Source: an uncultured Pelagibacteraceae bacterium (GTDB lineage Bacteria > Pseudomonadota > Alphaproteobacteria > Pelagibacterales > Pelagibacteraceae). Taken from it: a stretch of DNA of 64,000 nt. Numbering within the stretch: position 1 is the stretch's first letter; the number at the start of each line of letters is the position of its first letter. Position numbers and translations under genes: made by a program. The DNA is taken from positions 33,833-97,832 of the forward strand of contig CACCGT010000004.1 of the NCBI GenBank assembly GCA_902545635.1, read 5' to 3'. The notes beneath the pieces are model-generated. The model made no database searches. It was not told the DNA's origin and saw only the letters and a program-made list of their open reading frames with translations. This document shows, piece by piece, positions 1 to 11,766 of the stretch.

Positions 1-1472
1 ATATTGATTTGAATAAAGGATTGAAAATTTTAGATGAAGATCATTTTGGTCTAGAAAAAGTAAAAGAGAGAATTATTGAATTTTTAGCAGTCCAAAAAAG
101 AATGGAAAAAATTAAAGGTCCAATTTTATGTTTAGTTGGACCTCCAGGAGTTGGAAAAACATCATTAGGTAAATCAATTGCAAAAGCAACAAACAGACAA
201 TTTATTAGAATGTCTTTAGGTGGTATGAGAGATGAAGCTGAAATAAGAGGTCATAGAAGAACTTACATAGGATCTTTACCAGGAAAGATTATACAAATGA
301 TGAAGAAAGCTGGTACAAAAAATCCATTATTTCTATTAGATGAGGTTGATAAAATAGGGAATGATTATAGAGGAGATCCATCTTCAGCTTTATTAGAAGC
401 TCTAGATCCAGAGCAGAATACTGCATTTAATGATCATTATTTAGAAGTTGATTATGATCTTTCAGATGTAATGTTTGTAACAACTGCAAACACGTTAAAT
501 ATACTTCCTCCACTCCTAGATAGAATGGAAGTTATTAGAATTCCTGGTTATACAGAAGATGAAAAAATAAACATTGCCAACAAATACCTATTGCCCAAAC
601 AGATAAAAGAGAATGGTGTAAAAGAGGGTGAATTAAACCTAGAGAATGGAACTATAAAAGAAATTATCAGAAGTTATACAAGAGAGTCTGGTGTAAGAAA
701 TTTAGAAAGGGAAATTTCAAAAGTAACAAGAAAAGTAGTTAAAAAAGTTGTGAGTGGAGAAGTTGAAAAGGTTGAAGTAAACGATAAAAATATTCCTGAC
801 TTTCTAGGAATAAAAAAATTCAAATTTGGTGAAGTAGAAAATAAAGATAAAACAGGTATTGTTATAGGTCTGGCATGGACCGAGGTAGGAGGAGAAATTC
901 TAAAAATTGAGACTGTAAATATGCCAGGAAAAGGAAGAATGCAAATAACAGGAAAATTAGGTGATGTAATGCAAGAGTCGGTAAAAGCCGCAAAGTCATT
1001 TGTAAGATCAAAAAGCTTAGAATATGGAATAATTCCACCTTTCTTTGAAAAAAAAGATTTTCACATTCATGTTCCAGAAGGAGCAACTCCTAAAGATGGA
1101 CCATCAGCTGGTATTGCAATGGTAACTTCAATAGTATCATCAATTACAAATATCCCGGTTAATCGTGAAATAGCTATGACTGGTGAAGTAACAATAACTG
1201 GTCAAGTATTACAAATAGGTGGTCTCAAAGAAAAATTATTAGCTGCTCATAGAGCAGGGGTGAAAAAAGTTTTAATACCAAAAGAAAACGAAAAAGATTT
1301 GATAGATATTCCAAAAAAAGTCAGAGAGGATATAAAAATAATACCTGTTGAAACTGCTGATGAGGTATTAAAAATTGCTTTGACGAAAGAATTGAAAGCT
1401 GTAGAGTGGTCTGAAGTTGATAAGATCTCTAAAAGTGAAAAAGAAGACAAGTCTCAGGCTAGCATTCAATAG
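1..1472 (+). CDS. lon: ATP-dependent protease Lon, C-terminal part (5' end outside window)
   Basis: Frame is open to the window edge ([17 protein letters not shown]...). Walker [10 protein letters not shown], Walker [10 protein letters not shown], Lon proteolytic motif [11 protein letters not shown]. Confidence 0.97.
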   Translation, partial: IDLNKGLKILDEDHFGLEKVKERIIEFLAVQKRMEKIKGPILCLVGPPGVGKTSLGKSIAKATNRQFIRMSLGGMRDEAEIRGHRRTYIGSLPGKIIQMMKKAGTKNPLFLLDEVDKIGNDYRGDPSSALLEALDPEQNTAFNDHYLEVDYDLSDVMFVTTANTLNILPPLLDRMEVIRIPGYTEDEKINIANKYLLPKQIKENGVKEGELNLENGTIKEIIRSYTRESGVRNLEREISKVTRKVVKKVVSGEVEKVEVNDKNIPDFLGIKKFKFGEVENKDKTGIVIGLAWTEVGGEILKIETVNMPGKGRMQITGKLGDVMQESVKAAKSFVRSKSLEYGIIPPFFEKKDFHIHVPEGATPKDGPSAGIAMVTSIVSSITNIPVNREIAMTGEVTITGQVLQIGGLKEKLLAAHRAGVKKVLIPKENEKDLIDIPKKVREDIKIIPVETADEVLKIALTKELKAVEWSEVDKISKSEKEDKSQASIQ

Positions 1473-1486
1473 ATTTATTTTAAATC

Positions 1487-1516
1487 AAGAAACTATAAAA
1501 TCTAGTTCTTAATTTT
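1487..1516 (+). terminator. possible weak intrinsic terminator after lon
   Basis: AAGAA(A)CT / AGTTCTT stem with one bulge and 9-nt loop, followed by a T-rich stretch. Confidence 0.3.
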
Positions 1517-1520
1517 TCTT

Positions 1521-2150
1521 TTATTTCTTTACCCATTTTTCATATTCAATTGTATTAAATTTTATACTTTTACTTATAAACCATGTTTCAAATATTTTAT
1601 TTTTTTTTAAATTTGAATAAACATTTTTTACACCGATTTTGTAACCATATGGTCTTAAAAAGTTATATGCTATATTCGAATAATCTGTTTTTTCTCTATA
1701 ATAGTCTGTTTCAAAAGCAATATATTTAGGTCGAACACCATCATTTATTATTTTTTTTAAAGCTAAGAAAGTATTTTTTTGAGGATCAATATCACATGAT
1801 AAAAAATCTATTTCATAATTAATATTATTTTCATCTAATGCTTGTTTATAGTTAAATGTAAGTGCATCCGCCCAATAAATTTTATTTTTTCTTTCATGGC
1901 AATTTTCCCACAAATTTTTTAACTCTTTTATTTTTTCTAAATTATGATCACCGTAGTCAACAGAAATACCTTTCCAATTTTTCTGGACTTCTAAAAAATA
2001 AGTATTATTTAGATTTATTGGTTCACCAGCACCAATGTCAACATAAGTTCCACAATTTCCAAATAATTCAAAAGCAAATAAATCTTGTCCAGCTTGAGAA
2101 TATTTTGAAGTTTTGTTAAAAATACTTTTAAAAATTTTTCTAAGTGACAT
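1521..2150 (-). CDS. FkbM-family-like SAM-dependent methyltransferase
   Basis: 209-aa ORF with SQAGQDLFAFELF...GTYVDIGAGEPINLNNTYFLE, a glycine-rich SAM-binding motif typical of FkbM-type enzymes. Confidence 0.75.
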   Translation of the reverse strand: MSLRKIFKSIFNKTSKYSQAGQDLFAFELFGNCGTYVDIGAGEPINLNNTYFLEVQKNWKGISVDYGDHNLEKIKELKNLWENCHERKNKIYWADALTFNYKQALDENNINYEIDFLSCDIDPQKNTFLALKKIINDGVRPKYIAFETDYYREKTDYSNIAYNFLRPYGYKIGVKNVYSNLKKNKIFETWFISKSIKFNTIEYEKWVKK

Positions 2151-2278
2151 TTTTATATTTAATATATCATTTTAAAGAATTGTAATATTTTTAAATTAAA
2201 ATTAAAAAATTAAAATTTTTTATTAAATTATTTACTTAATAATCCTTAATATTCATTATTTATTAGCACTCTTATTTA

Positions 2279-2306
2279 TTGACTAAAGTTAATTTGAAAG
2301 TATAAA
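2279..2306 (+). promoter_or_regulatory. sigma70-type promoter for tRNA-Val/tRNA-Asp
   Basis: TTGACT (2279-2284), 16-nt spacer, TATAAA (2301-2306), 30 bp before the tRNA-Val 5' end. Confidence 0.6.
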
Positions 2307-2335
2307 TCACATACTTTTAGACAACACATAATATT

Positions 2336-2411
2336 GGGTGGTTAGCTCAGTTGGTAGAGCATCTCGTTTACACCGAGGGGGTCAAAGGTTCGAGTCCTTT
2401 ACTACCCACCA
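2336..2411 (+). tRNA. tRNA-Val (anticodon TAC), CCA encoded
   Basis: Cloverleaf: acceptor GGGTGGT/ACTACCC, anticodon stem CTCGT TTACACC GAG region, GGTTCGAGTCC T-arm, 3' CCA. Confidence 0.95.
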
Positions 2412-2422
2412 TTTACACCTGT

Positions 2423-2499
2423 GGGGGTGTAGCTCAGTTGGTTAGAGCACCTGCCTGTCACGCAGGGGGCCGAGGGTTCGAGTCCCTTCACTCCCGCCA
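2423..2499 (+). tRNA. tRNA-Asp (anticodon GTC), CCA encoded
   Basis: Acceptor GGGGGTG/CACTCCC, anticodon arm CCTGCCTGTCACGCAGG, T-arm GGGTTCGAGTCCC, GCCA 3' end. Confidence 0.95.
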
Positions 2500-2724
2500 C
2501 AAGTGATAATAATTCTCATGTTTTCTTGATACAGCAAATAAATTGAGTAATTAAGCCCTAAAAAATGTGACTATATTGTACTATTAATATTATCAAAATT
2601 ACTTATATAAAATCCATATATTAACTAATGATTAAACTTTAGAAATACAATAAAACAAGTATAATATGAGTCTTTTCAGAATTTTCTTACTTAAAAATTT
2701 TTAAAAATTTAGATTGTAATTATT

Positions 2725-3093
2725 ATGCTTGCGGAATTCTTAAAAGACTATTTACCAATTTTACTTTTTTTAATAATAGCTTTAGGTTTAAGTTTTGCGT
2801 TTGTTGCAATAAATTATATTTCAGCTCCGAGTAAACCTGATCCTGAAAAACTCTCAGCCTATGAATGTGGATTTGAACCCTTTAATGACTCTAGAATGGA
2901 ATTCGATGTGAGGTTTTATTTGGTTGCTATATTATTTATAATATTTGATCTAGAAATAGCTTTTTTATTCCCGTGGGCAATTTCACTTGGAGAAATTGGT
3001 TTATATGGTTTCTGTTCTATGATGTTATTTTTATTTATTTTAACTGTTGGATTTATTTATGAGTGGAAAAAAGGAGCCTTAGATTGGGAATAA
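2725..3093 (+). CDS. nuoA: NADH-quinone oxidoreductase subunit A
   Basis: [12 protein letters not shown]...[23 protein letters not shown]. Confidence 0.97.
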   Translation: MLAEFLKDYLPILLFLIIALGLSFAFVAINYISAPSKPDPEKLSAYECGFEPFNDSRMEFDVRFYLVAILFIIFDLEIAFLFPWAISLGEIGLYGFCSMMLFLFILTVGFIYEWKKGALDWE

Positions 3094-3095
3094 AA

Positions 3096-3617
3096 ATGAA
3101 TCTAGAAGACAGAAAAAAAAATATCCCTGAGGAGTTTAAACAGTTAGCTCAAGATTTCAGTGATAACGGTTTTATAACAACATCTTTAGATAATCTTGTT
3201 AATTGGGCAAGAACTGGTTCATTACATTGGATGACATTTGGATTAGCATGTTGTGCTGTTGAAATGATGCAAACGTCTATGCCAAGATATGACCTCGAAA
3301 GATTTGGAGCAGCGCCAAGAGCATCACCACGTCAATCAGATGTTATGATAGTTGCTGGAACTTTAACAAACAAAATGGCACCTGCTTTAAGAAAAGTTTA
3401 TGACCAAATGCCTGAACCAAGGTATGTAATATCAATGGGAAGTTGTGCAAATGGTGGTGGTTATTATCATTATTCTTATTCTGTAGTTAGAGGATGTGAT
3501 CGTGTGGTCCCAGTTGACGTATACGTTCCTGGGTGCCCACCTTCAGCTGAAGCATTACTTTATGGGATTTTACAATTACAGAAAAAAATTAGAAACAAAG
3601 GTTCACTGGAAAGATAA
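3096..3617 (+). CDS. nuoB: NADH-quinone oxidoreductase subunit B
   Basis: [10 protein letters not shown]...[26 protein letters not shown] at 3096 (MNLEDRKK) preferred over the ORF-track start at 3063, which lies inside nuoA. Confidence 0.95.
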   Translation: MNLEDRKKNIPEEFKQLAQDFSDNGFITTSLDNLVNWARTGSLHWMTFGLACCAVEMMQTSMPRYDLERFGAAPRASPRQSDVMIVAGTLTNKMAPALRKVYDQMPEPRYVISMGSCANGGGYYHYSYSVVRGCDRVVPVDVYVPGCPPSAEALLYGILQLQKKIRNKGSLER

Positions 3618-3619
3618 TA

Positions 3620-4210
3620 ATGAAAAATCTACAAGACCTGGAAAAGTATATTAATTCAGAACTATCTTCTAAAATAAATAACTCATTTATTAAGCACGAT
3701 TGTGTTTATTTAAATATAGACCATGATGAATTAATCGATGTTACTTCTTTTTTAAAGACTAATAACGAGACAAAATTTAGACAATTAATTGAAATTACAG
3801 CTGTAGATTATCCAGAAAACGAAAATAGATTTAAGATCGTATATCTCCTTTTAAGTCATGAGTACAATCAAAGAATTATAATAGACTATTCAATTAAAGA
3901 AAAAGACTCGATTACTTCACTAACTTCAATATTTCCATCAGCTAACTGGATGGAAAGAGAAGTTTTTGATATGTATGGAATAAACTTTAAAAATCATCCT
4001 GATCTAAGAAGAATTTTGACAGATTATGGCTTTGAAGGACATCCATTGAGAAAAGATTTTCCACTTACTGGTCATAATGAGGTTCGGTATAGTGAGGAAC
4101 AAAAAAAAGTGATTTATGAACCTGTAAAATTAGAACAAAATTATAGAAATTTTGATTATGAAAGTCCTTGGGAAGGAACAAAATACATTAAAGAAATTAA
4201 AAAAAGCTAA
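3620..4210 (+). CDS. nuoC: NADH-quinone oxidoreductase subunit C
   Basis: [40 protein letters not shown]. Confidence 0.97.
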   Translation: MKNLQDLEKYINSELSSKINNSFIKHDCVYLNIDHDELIDVTSFLKTNNETKFRQLIEITAVDYPENENRFKIVYLLLSHEYNQRIIIDYSIKEKDSITSLTSIFPSANWMEREVFDMYGINFKNHPDLRRILTDYGFEGHPLRKDFPLTGHNEVRYSEEQKKVIYEPVKLEQNYRNFDYESPWEGTKYIKEIKKS

Positions 4211-5385
4211 TGACAAAAGAAAAAAAAACATTGAATTTAAATTTTGGACCACAACATCCTGCAGCTCATGGAGTTTTAAGACTAATACTACAATTAGATG
4301 GAGAGGTTGTTGAGAAAGCCGATCCTCATATTGGATTATTACATAGGGGCACAGAGAAATTAATAGAAAATAAAACATATATACAAGCAGTTCCATATTT
4401 TGATCGTCTTGATTATGTTGCACCAATGAATCAAGAACATGCATTTGCTTTAGCTATAGAAAAAATTCTTGAAATTGAAGTTCCTGAAAGAGCAAAATAT
4501 ATAAGAGTGATTTTCTGTGAAATTGGACGAATATTAAGTCATATTTTAAATGTTACTACTCAAGCAATGGACGTTGGTGCATTGACACCAACATTATGGG
4601 GATTTGAAGAAAGAGAAAAATTAATGGGATTTTATGAGAGAGTATCTGGATCAAGACTGCATGCGAATTATTTCAGAGCTGGTGGAGTACACAAGGATCT
4701 TCCTGCAGGTCTTGATAGTGATATAGATGAATTTTGTAATAAATTTCCAAAAATTATTGATGATTTAGAAACTTTATTAACCGACAACAGAATATTTAAA
4801 CAGAGAAACGTAGATATAGGAATAGTCTCAAAGCAAGATGCATTAGATTATTCTTTTTCTGGAGTTATGCTAAGAGGATCGGGTGTAGCTTGGGATTTAA
4901 GAAGAAGTCAACCTTATGACTGTTATGATGCTTTAGAATTTAAAATTCCAGTAGGAAAAAATGGAGATTGTTATGACAGGTATCTTTGTAGAATCGAGGA
5001 AATGAGAGAAAGTGTAAAAATTATAAAACAATGTTTACAAAATCTTCCAAAAGGACCAATTAAAACAGAAGATGGAAAAATTTCTCCACCACCTAAGAAG
5101 GAAATTAAGCAATCTATGGAGGCTTTGATACACCATTTTAAACTTTTCACCGAGGGATACAGAGTAGAAAAAGATGAAATATATACAGCAGTCGAGGCTC
5201 CTAAAGGAGAATTTGGTGTTTATCTAATATCAGATGGCACAAGTAAACCATATAAATGCAAGATTAGAGCACCTGGATTTACCCATCTGCAAGCTATGGA
5301 TTATTTAATAAAAGGCCATATGCTTGCTGATGTACCAGCAGTTTTAGGTTCAATGGATATTGTTTTTGGTGAGGTAGATAGATGA
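4210..5385 (+). CDS. nuoD: NADH-quinone oxidoreductase subunit D
   Basis: [23 protein letters not shown]...[14 protein letters not shown]. Confidence 0.98.
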   Translation: MTKEKKTLNLNFGPQHPAAHGVLRLILQLDGEVVEKADPHIGLLHRGTEKLIENKTYIQAVPYFDRLDYVAPMNQEHAFALAIEKILEIEVPERAKYIRVIFCEIGRILSHILNVTTQAMDVGALTPTLWGFEEREKLMGFYERVSGSRLHANYFRAGGVHKDLPAGLDSDIDEFCNKFPKIIDDLETLLTDNRIFKQRNVDIGIVSKQDALDYSFSGVMLRGSGVAWDLRRSQPYDCYDALEFKIPVGKNGDCYDRYLCRIEEMRESVKIIKQCLQNLPKGPIKTEDGKISPPPKKEIKQSMEALIHHFKLFTEGYRVEKDEIYTAVEAPKGEFGVYLISDGTSKPYKCKIRAPGFTHLQAMDYLIKGHMLADVPAVLGSMDIVFGEVDR

Positions 5386-5990
5386 GTTTAAAAAAAATAC
5401 ATAAAGATCAACCTAAAACTTTTGAGTTTAATGAAAAAAGTATGCAAGCTGCAAAAAAAATAGTTTCAAATTATCCAGATGGGAGACAACAAAGTGCTGT
5501 GATGGCTTTATTATACATTGCACAAAGACAAAATGATAATTGGATACCATTACAAGCAATGAAATATATCGCTAAATATTTAAACATGCCATACATCAAA
5601 GTTTATGAGGTAGCAACATTTTATTCCATGTATAACTTATCTCCTGTAGGAAAATATTTTTTCCAAGTTTGTACTACTACACCTTGTATGCTTAGAGGAG
5701 CATATGATTTAGTTAAAGTCTGCAAAAAAAAAATATCTGAAAATGAAAATGTATTATCAGATGATGGAAAAATTTCTTGGATGGAAGTTGAGTGCTTAGG
5801 TGCATGTGTCAATGCTCCTATGATGCAAGTAAATGAGGACTATTATGAAGATTTAAATGAAAAAAAACTTTTGGAAATAATTGATAGTATTTATCAAAAT
5901 AAAATCCCAAAACCAGGGTCATACTCAGGAAGAATAAATACTGAGCCAGTTAATAATCGAAAAACTTTATTAGGAAATAAAAATGCTTAG
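5382..5990 (+). CDS. nuoE: NADH-quinone oxidoreductase subunit E
   Basis: [27 protein letters not shown]...[16 protein letters not shown]; 2Fe-2S cysteines. Confidence 0.97.
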   Translation: MSLKKIHKDQPKTFEFNEKSMQAAKKIVSNYPDGRQQSAVMALLYIAQRQNDNWIPLQAMKYIAKYLNMPYIKVYEVATFYSMYNLSPVGKYFFQVCTTTPCMLRGAYDLVKVCKKKISENENVLSDDGKISWMEVECLGACVNAPMMQVNEDYYEDLNEKKLLEIIDSIYQNKIPKPGSYSGRINTEPVNNRKTLLGNKNA

Positions 5991-7314
5991 AGACGAAGAT
6001 AGAATATTTCAGAATTTGTATAATGATAGTGGAGCAGATCTTGAATCAGCTAAATTGAGAAATGATTGGAGTGGAACAAAAGAAATTTTAGACAAAGGAA
6101 GAGAATGGATTATTGATGAAGTCAAATCCTCTGAGCTTAGAGGAAGAGGTGGAGCTGGTTTTCCAACTGGACTAAAATGGTCTTTTGCACCCAAAGAAAT
6201 TGGATCTAGGCCACATTATTTAGTTATAAACGCAGATGAATCTGAACCTGGAACTTGTAAAGATAGAGATATATTAAGATTTGAACCTCACAAATTAATT
6301 GAAGGTTGTTTAATTGCTTCATATGCAGTTAATGCTCACAAATGTTATATTTATATTAGAGGTGAATATTTTAACGAAGGACAAAAACTTCAAGACGCTA
6401 TAGATGAAGCTTATAAAAATAATCTAATAGGAAAAAATGCATTAAATTCAGGATGGGACTTAGATATTTATATTCATTATGGAGCTGGGGCTTATATTTG
6501 TGGGGAGGAAACTGCTCTACTCGAGAGTTTAGAAGGTAAAAAGGGACAACCAAGACTAAAACCACCATTCCCTGCACTAATCGGATTATACGGATGCCCC
6601 ACAATCATCAACAATGTTGAAACTATTGCAGCTGTTCCTACAATTTTAAGAAGAGGTGCAAAATGGTTTAGTTCACTTGGAAGACCTAAAAACACTGGTA
6701 CAAAAATTTATTGTATTTCTGGAAATGTTAATAACCCATGTAATGTAGAAGAAGAAATGGGGATTCCACTTAAAGAATTAATTGAAACACATGCGGGAGG
6801 TGTAGTTGGTGGATGGGACAATCTTAAAGCTGTGATACCTGGAGGCTCTTCAATGCCAATGTTACCTAAAGAAATCTGTGACAACATGAAAATGGATTTT
6901 GATACATGTGTGGAAAATAAAACAGGACTTGGAACAGCTGGAATTGTTGTGATCAATAATGATCAAGATATCATTAAGTGTATGGCGAGAATAGCCAGAT
7001 TTTATAAACATGAAAGTTGTGGTCAGTGCACACCTTGTAGAGAAGGATCAGGATGGATGTGGAGAATGTTGGAAAGAATGGCAGCAGGTGAGGCAACTCC
7101 AGATGAAGTAGACATGTTGTTTGATGTAACCAAACAAATAGAGGGTCACACAATTTGTGCTTTTGGTGAAGGTTCATCTTGGCCAGTTCAGGGATTAATC
7201 AGACATTTTAAAGATGAAATAATAGAAAGGAATAAATTTGATCCTGTGGTAAAAAAAGATCAAAATATTCCTTACCTAGTTGATCAACATTTATTAGAAA
7301 AGGAAAATGCCTAA
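5983..7314 (+). CDS. nuoF: NADH-quinone oxidoreductase subunit F
   Basis: [32 protein letters not shown]. Confidence 0.98.
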   Translation: MLRDEDRIFQNLYNDSGADLESAKLRNDWSGTKEILDKGREWIIDEVKSSELRGRGGAGFPTGLKWSFAPKEIGSRPHYLVINADESEPGTCKDRDILRFEPHKLIEGCLIASYAVNAHKCYIYIRGEYFNEGQKLQDAIDEAYKNNLIGKNALNSGWDLDIYIHYGAGAYICGEETALLESLEGKKGQPRLKPPFPALIGLYGCPTIINNVETIAAVPTILRRGAKWFSSLGRPKNTGTKIYCISGNVNNPCNVEEEMGIPLKELIETHAGGVVGGWDNLKAVIPGGSSMPMLPKEICDNMKMDFDTCVENKTGLGTAGIVVINNDQDIIKCMARIARFYKHESCGQCTPCREGSGWMWRMLERMAAGEATPDEVDMLFDVTKQIEGHTICAFGEGSSWPVQGLIRHFKDEIIERNKFDPVVKKDQNIPYLVDQHLLEKENA

Positions 7315-9334
7315 ACTAAAAGTAAACGATATTGATATTGAAGTTGAAGATGGTCTAACTGTGCTTCAGGCCTGTGAACAAGCAGGAGTTGAAATCCCTA
7401 GATTTTGTTATCATGAAAAACTTTCGATAGCTGGAAATTGTCGAATGTGTTTGGTTGAAATGGAAAGATCACCAAAACCTATAGCATCATGCGCGATGCC
7501 TGCTGCCGAAGGAATGGTTATTAAAACCAATACAGAAAAAGTTGAAAAAGCAAGAAAAGGTGTGATGGAGTTTTTATTGGCCAATCATCCTTTAGATTGT
7601 CCTGTTTGTGATCAAGGTGGTGAGTGTGATCTACAAGATCAATCCATGTTTTATGGAATTGATAAATCAAGATTTAAAGAGAATAAAAGATATGTACCTG
7701 AAAAATATATGGGTCCATTAATAAAAACACAAATGACTAGATGTATTCACTGTACTAGATGTATTAGATTTGCCACTGAAGTAGCTGGAGTGCCAGAATT
7801 AGGTGCGATTGGACGTGGGGAAAATATGGAAATTACTACATATCTAGAGAAATCCATGGAATCTGAAATGTCAGCAAATGTAATTGATTTGTGTCCGGTT
7901 GGTGCATTAACCTCTAAGCCTTATGTGTTCGAAGCAAGACCCTGGGAATTAAAAAAAACTGAAACAATTGATGTTATGGATGCTGTTGGGTCAAACATTA
8001 GAGTGGATACTTACGATTGGGAAGTAAAAAGGGTTTTACCACGAATTAATGAGGAAATTAATGAGGAATGGATTTCTGATAAAACAAGATATGCATGTGA
8101 CGGTTTAAAAAATCAAAGATTAGACACTCCATTAATAAAAAATAATGGAAATTTTGAAGAAATAAGTTGGAATGATGCATATGAAACAATTAAAGAAAAA
8201 ATTTTAAAAATATCACCAGACAAAATAGTTGGTTTAACTGGTGACATGACAAACATGGAAACTATGTTTGCTGTTAAAAACTTATTTCAAAAAACTTTAA
8301 ACTCTAGATATTTAGATTCAAGAGCCAGTCATACTTACATAAATTATGAAAACAGAAATAATTACCTATTTAACTCTAGCATAGAAGGTATTGAAGAAAG
8401 TGATCTTATATTATTAATAGGCACAAACCCCAGATTTGAGGCAACTATATTAAACTCAAGAATCAGAAAAACTTATTTAAAAAATAAAACTGAAATATTT
8501 TCTTTAGAGGATGTAGGTGATTTAACTTACCCTTATACAGTTTTAGAAAATAATTCAAAAGTAATTGATAAAATTATTAAAAAAGAACATGATCTCTCAA
8601 ACAAAATTACTTGTGCAGAAAAACCCATAATTATCTTGGGTCAATCAATTTTAAATAGTGACAACGGTGCATATATATTTGAGGAGTTAAAGAAGTATTT
8701 AACCAATCTTAATAAAATTGATGATAATTGGAATTCATTAAATATTTTATCAACTGATGCATCAGCTGTCGGCTCTTATGATTTAGGTATTTTTTCATCA
8801 AACGATGGAAGTAATAGAGCTCTAAAAAAAATTGAAGAAGGTGAAGTAGAAGTAATTTTTTTGCTAGGTCAAGATAATCTCAAAATTAAAAAAAAAAATG
8901 AATTTATAATTTATATTGGAACTCACGGAGATAAAGGCGCGGGTATGGCAGATCTTATATTACCTGGGGCTGCATATACTGAACAAGATGGTTATTTCAC
9001 TAACTTGGAAGGAAAGCTTCAAAAAGCCTACAAAGCGTCATATCCACCTGGAGAAGCTAAAGAAGATTGGCAAATTATTAACGAATTATCTTCTATAATG
9101 CATGGAAAATCTTTATTTAATAATAAAGATGAACTGCTAAAACTTATGCAAAACCATTTAAAAAATCAAAATATTAAAAATTTTGAAGTTCCAAAATATA
9201 ATTTGAATGATGAAAAAATATTAGTTGAAGATATTGATTATTACTATTCAAATGTGATTGCCCGTGCATCAAAAACAATGTCAGAGTGTAGATACGCAAG
9301 AGCTAATTTGAAAAAAACTGGAACTGAGGGTTAA
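7307..9334 (+). CDS. nuoG: NADH-quinone oxidoreductase subunit G
   Basis: N-terminal 2Fe-2S ferredoxin domain, [30 protein letters not shown]. Confidence 0.97.
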   Translation: MPKLKVNDIDIEVEDGLTVLQACEQAGVEIPRFCYHEKLSIAGNCRMCLVEMERSPKPIASCAMPAAEGMVIKTNTEKVEKARKGVMEFLLANHPLDCPVCDQGGECDLQDQSMFYGIDKSRFKENKRYVPEKYMGPLIKTQMTRCIHCTRCIRFATEVAGVPELGAIGRGENMEITTYLEKSMESEMSANVIDLCPVGALTSKPYVFEARPWELKKTETIDVMDAVGSNIRVDTYDWEVKRVLPRINEEINEEWISDKTRYACDGLKNQRLDTPLIKNNGNFEEISWNDAYETIKEKILKISPDKIVGLTGDMTNMETMFAVKNLFQKTLNSRYLDSRASHTYINYENRNNYLFNSSIEGIEESDLILLIGTNPRFEATILNSRIRKTYLKNKTEIFSLEDVGDLTYPYTVLENNSKVIDKIIKKEHDLSNKITCAEKPIIILGQSILNSDNGAYIFEELKKYLTNLNKIDDNWNSLNILSTDASAVGSYDLGIFSSNDGSNRALKKIEEGEVEVIFLLGQDNLKIKKKNEFIIYIGTHGDKGAGMADLILPGAAYTEQDGYFTNLEGKLQKAYKASYPPGEAKEDWQIINELSSIMHGKSLFNNKDELLKLMQNHLKNQNIKNFEVPKYNLNDEKILVEDIDYYYSNVIARASKTMSECRYARANLKKTGTEG

Positions 9335-10335
9335 TGGACTCTTATTTTTCAATATTACTTACTGAAGTTTATAAAATTTTATTTTTATTGGTACCGGTTT
9401 TAGTTTCTGTGGCGATGATAGTTTGGCTTGATAGAAGAGTTTGGGCCTTTGTTCAAAAAAGGAGAGGACCTAATGTAGTTGGTCCATTTGGTTTACTTCA
9501 ATCATTAGCTGATGCATTAAAATATATCTTTAAAGAAATAATAATACCTGCAAGCTCAAATAAACTTGTATTCGTATTAGCTCCAGTCGTGACAATGACA
9601 TTAGCATTAATATCATGGGCTGTAATACCATTTGGGGAAGATTTTGTCTTAGCTGACATTAATGTTGGTATTTTATATCTTTTCGCAGTTTCATCATTAG
9701 GGGTATATGGAATTATTATGGGTGGATGGGCTTCAAACTCTAAATATCCTTTTTTAGGTGCAATCAGATCAGCTGCACAAATGGTATCATATGAAGTTTC
9801 AATTGGAGTTATAATAATCAATGTTTTATTATGTGTTGGATCTTTAAACTTAAGTGATATTGTTTTGGCTCAACAAAATTTATGGTTTATAATTCCTTTG
9901 TTTCCTATGTTTGTAATTTTTTTTATTTCTGCATTAGCAGAAACAAATCGTCCTCCATTTGATTTACCAGAAGCAGAAGCGGAATTAGTTGCAGGTTATC
10001 AAACTGAATATTCTGGAATGATGTATGCTATGTTTTGGTTAGGAGAATACGCAAATATTTTGTTAATGTGTGCAATGGGATCAGTATTGTTTTTGGGTGG
10101 TTGGTTATCTCCAATAGATATCTTCCCATTTAATGTTATCCCAGGTCCATTTTGGTTAATATTTAAAATATTATTTTTATTTATTTTATTTGCGTTAGTT
10201 AAAGCAACTGTTCCAAGATATAGATATGACCAATTAATGAAGCTTGGCTGGAAGATATTTCTACCATTTTCTCTGTTTTATGTTGTTTTAACTTCAAGTT
10301 TTTTACTATATTTTGATTTATTACCAGGAAAATAA
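9334..10335 (+). CDS. nuoH: NADH-quinone oxidoreductase subunit H
   Basis: [51 protein letters not shown]. Confidence 0.98.
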   Translation: MDSYFSILLTEVYKILFLLVPVLVSVAMIVWLDRRVWAFVQKRRGPNVVGPFGLLQSLADALKYIFKEIIIPASSNKLVFVLAPVVTMTLALISWAVIPFGEDFVLADINVGILYLFAVSSLGVYGIIMGGWASNSKYPFLGAIRSAAQMVSYEVSIGVIIINVLLCVGSLNLSDIVLAQQNLWFIIPLFPMFVIFFISALAETNRPPFDLPEAEAELVAGYQTEYSGMMYAMFWLGEYANILLMCAMGSVLFLGGWLSPIDIFPFNVIPGPFWLIFKILFLFILFALVKATVPRYRYDQLMKLGWKIFLPFSLFYVVLTSSFLLYFDLLPGK

Positions 10336-10821
10336 ATGAAAATTTCAAGATTATTAAAAACTATATTCATGATTGATTTTGTGACTGGTTTATTAATTGC
10401 AATTAAAGAGACTTTTAAGCCAAAAAAGACAATAAATTATCCTTTTGAAAAGGGATCTTTAGGAACAAGGTCAAGAGGAGAGCACGCTCTTAGAAGATAT
10501 CCTAATGGTGAAGAAAGATGCATCGCATGTAAGCTCTGTGAAGCCGTATGCCCAGCCCAAGCAATTACAATTGAGTCAAAGGAAAGAGATGATGGCAGCA
10601 GAAAAACAGTAAGATACGATATTGATATGCTGAAGTGTATATACTGTGGTCTATGTGAAGAGTCATGCCCTGTAGATGCGATTGTCCAAGGTCCTAATTT
10701 TGAATTTGCAACAGAGTCGAGAGAAGAGCTTTATTATACAAAAGAAAAACTCTTAGAAAATGGAGACAGGTGGGAAAACATTTTAGCTGCCAATATAAAG
10801 GCTGATAGTTCTCACAGGTAA
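10336..10821 (+). CDS. nuoI: NADH-quinone oxidoreductase subunit I
   Basis: Two 4Fe-4S motifs: [16 protein letters not shown] and [16 protein letters not shown]. Confidence 0.98.
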   Translation: MKISRLLKTIFMIDFVTGLLIAIKETFKPKKTINYPFEKGSLGTRSRGEHALRRYPNGEERCIACKLCEAVCPAQAITIESKERDDGSRKTVRYDIDMLKCIYCGLCEESCPVDAIVQGPNFEFATESREELYYTKEKLLENGDRWENILAANIKADSSHR

Positions 10822-10825
10822 TCTT

Positions 10826-11461
10826 ATGATTGCACACACAGTTTTCTTCTATATTTTCTCCTTAATAGCCATTGTTTCTGCAGTCATGGTAACAGTCTCA
10901 AAAAATACAGTACACTCTGTATTTTTCTTAATCCTCGATTTTATTAGCATATCCTGTTTGTTTATTATGATAGGTGCAGAATTTTTAGGCATGATAATGC
11001 TTATAGTTTATGTTGGGGCGGTCGCAGTTTTATTTTTATTTGTTGTAATGATGTTAAACGTAGCTGAACAAAAAGGTCAGTGGTTTAGCTCAAGGTGGGA
11101 TGGTGGAACTCATATACCAGTTGGCTTATTAGTGAGCTTAATTATTTTTTTTGAACTTATAATTGTAATTGGAGGATGGAAATATAAACCTGATTTATTG
11201 AATAGCCTTTCTATAAATATATCTACGGAAGTCACTAATACTAGATCTATTGGAAATGTTTTATATACGGATTATATATTTTTATTTCAAATTTCAGGAA
11301 TGATTTTGTTAGTTGCTATGATAGGGGCAATTGTTTTAACATATAGAGAAAGAGCTGGAGTTAAAAAACAAAGTTATGTTAAGCAAATTTCTAGAGAAAG
11401 AGATGAAGGTGTTGATTTAGTTGAGGCTGAGAGAAATAAGGGAGTTAAAATAGATGCTTAG
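10826..11461 (+). CDS. nuoJ: NADH-quinone oxidoreductase subunit J
   Basis: [27 protein letters not shown]. Confidence 0.96.
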   Translation: MIAHTVFFYIFSLIAIVSAVMVTVSKNTVHSVFFLILDFISISCLFIMIGAEFLGMIMLIVYVGAVAVLFLFVVMMLNVAEQKGQWFSSRWDGGTHIPVGLLVSLIIFFELIIVIGGWKYKPDLLNSLSINISTEVTNTRSIGNVLYTDYIFLFQISGMILLVAMIGAIVLTYRERAGVKKQSYVKQISRERDEGVDLVEAERNKGVKIDA

Positions 11462-11765
11462 CATAGGTTTAGGACACTATTTAACATTAGCTGCAATAAT
11501 ATTTACTATTGGCGTTGTAGGTATTTTTCTTAATAGAAAAAATGTAATAGTTATTTTAATGAGTATTGAGTTAATTTTACTTGCAGTAAATATAAACCTT
11601 GTTGCCTTTTCTATATTTATTAATGATTTAACTGGGCAAATATTTACTCTATTTATTTTAACAGTTGCTGCCGCCGAGGCTGCTATTGGATTAGCCATAA
11701 TTGTAGTTTATTTTAGAAATTCAGAAACAATAAGAGTTGAAGAGATTAAAAATTTAAAAGGATAA
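11454..11765 (+). CDS. nuoK: NADH-quinone oxidoreductase subunit K
   Basis: [18 protein letters not shown]...[18 protein letters not shown]. Confidence 0.97.
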   Translation: MLSIGLGHYLTLAAIIFTIGVVGIFLNRKNVIVILMSIELILLAVNINLVAFSIFINDLTGQIFTLFILTVAAAEAAIGLAIIVVYFRNSETIRVEEIKNLKG

Positions 11766-11766
11766 A

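Noticed and set aside
862-1086. Antisense ORF within lon (74 aa)
   Set aside because: Overlaps a well-supported CDS and has a low-complexity Leu/Phe-rich translation; typical shadow ORF in AT-rich DNA.
2660-2665. TATAAT box upstream of nuoA
   Set aside because: Good -10 match but no convincing -35 at 16-18 bp spacing; in DNA this AT-rich it is not enough to call a promoter.
4130-4444. 104-aa antisense ORF spanning nuoC/nuoD
   Set aside because: Spans the junction of two conserved genes with hydrophobic low-complexity sequence; no support for coding.
9498-9821. 107-aa antisense ORF within nuoH
   Set aside because: No family resemblance, lies wholly in a conserved gene.
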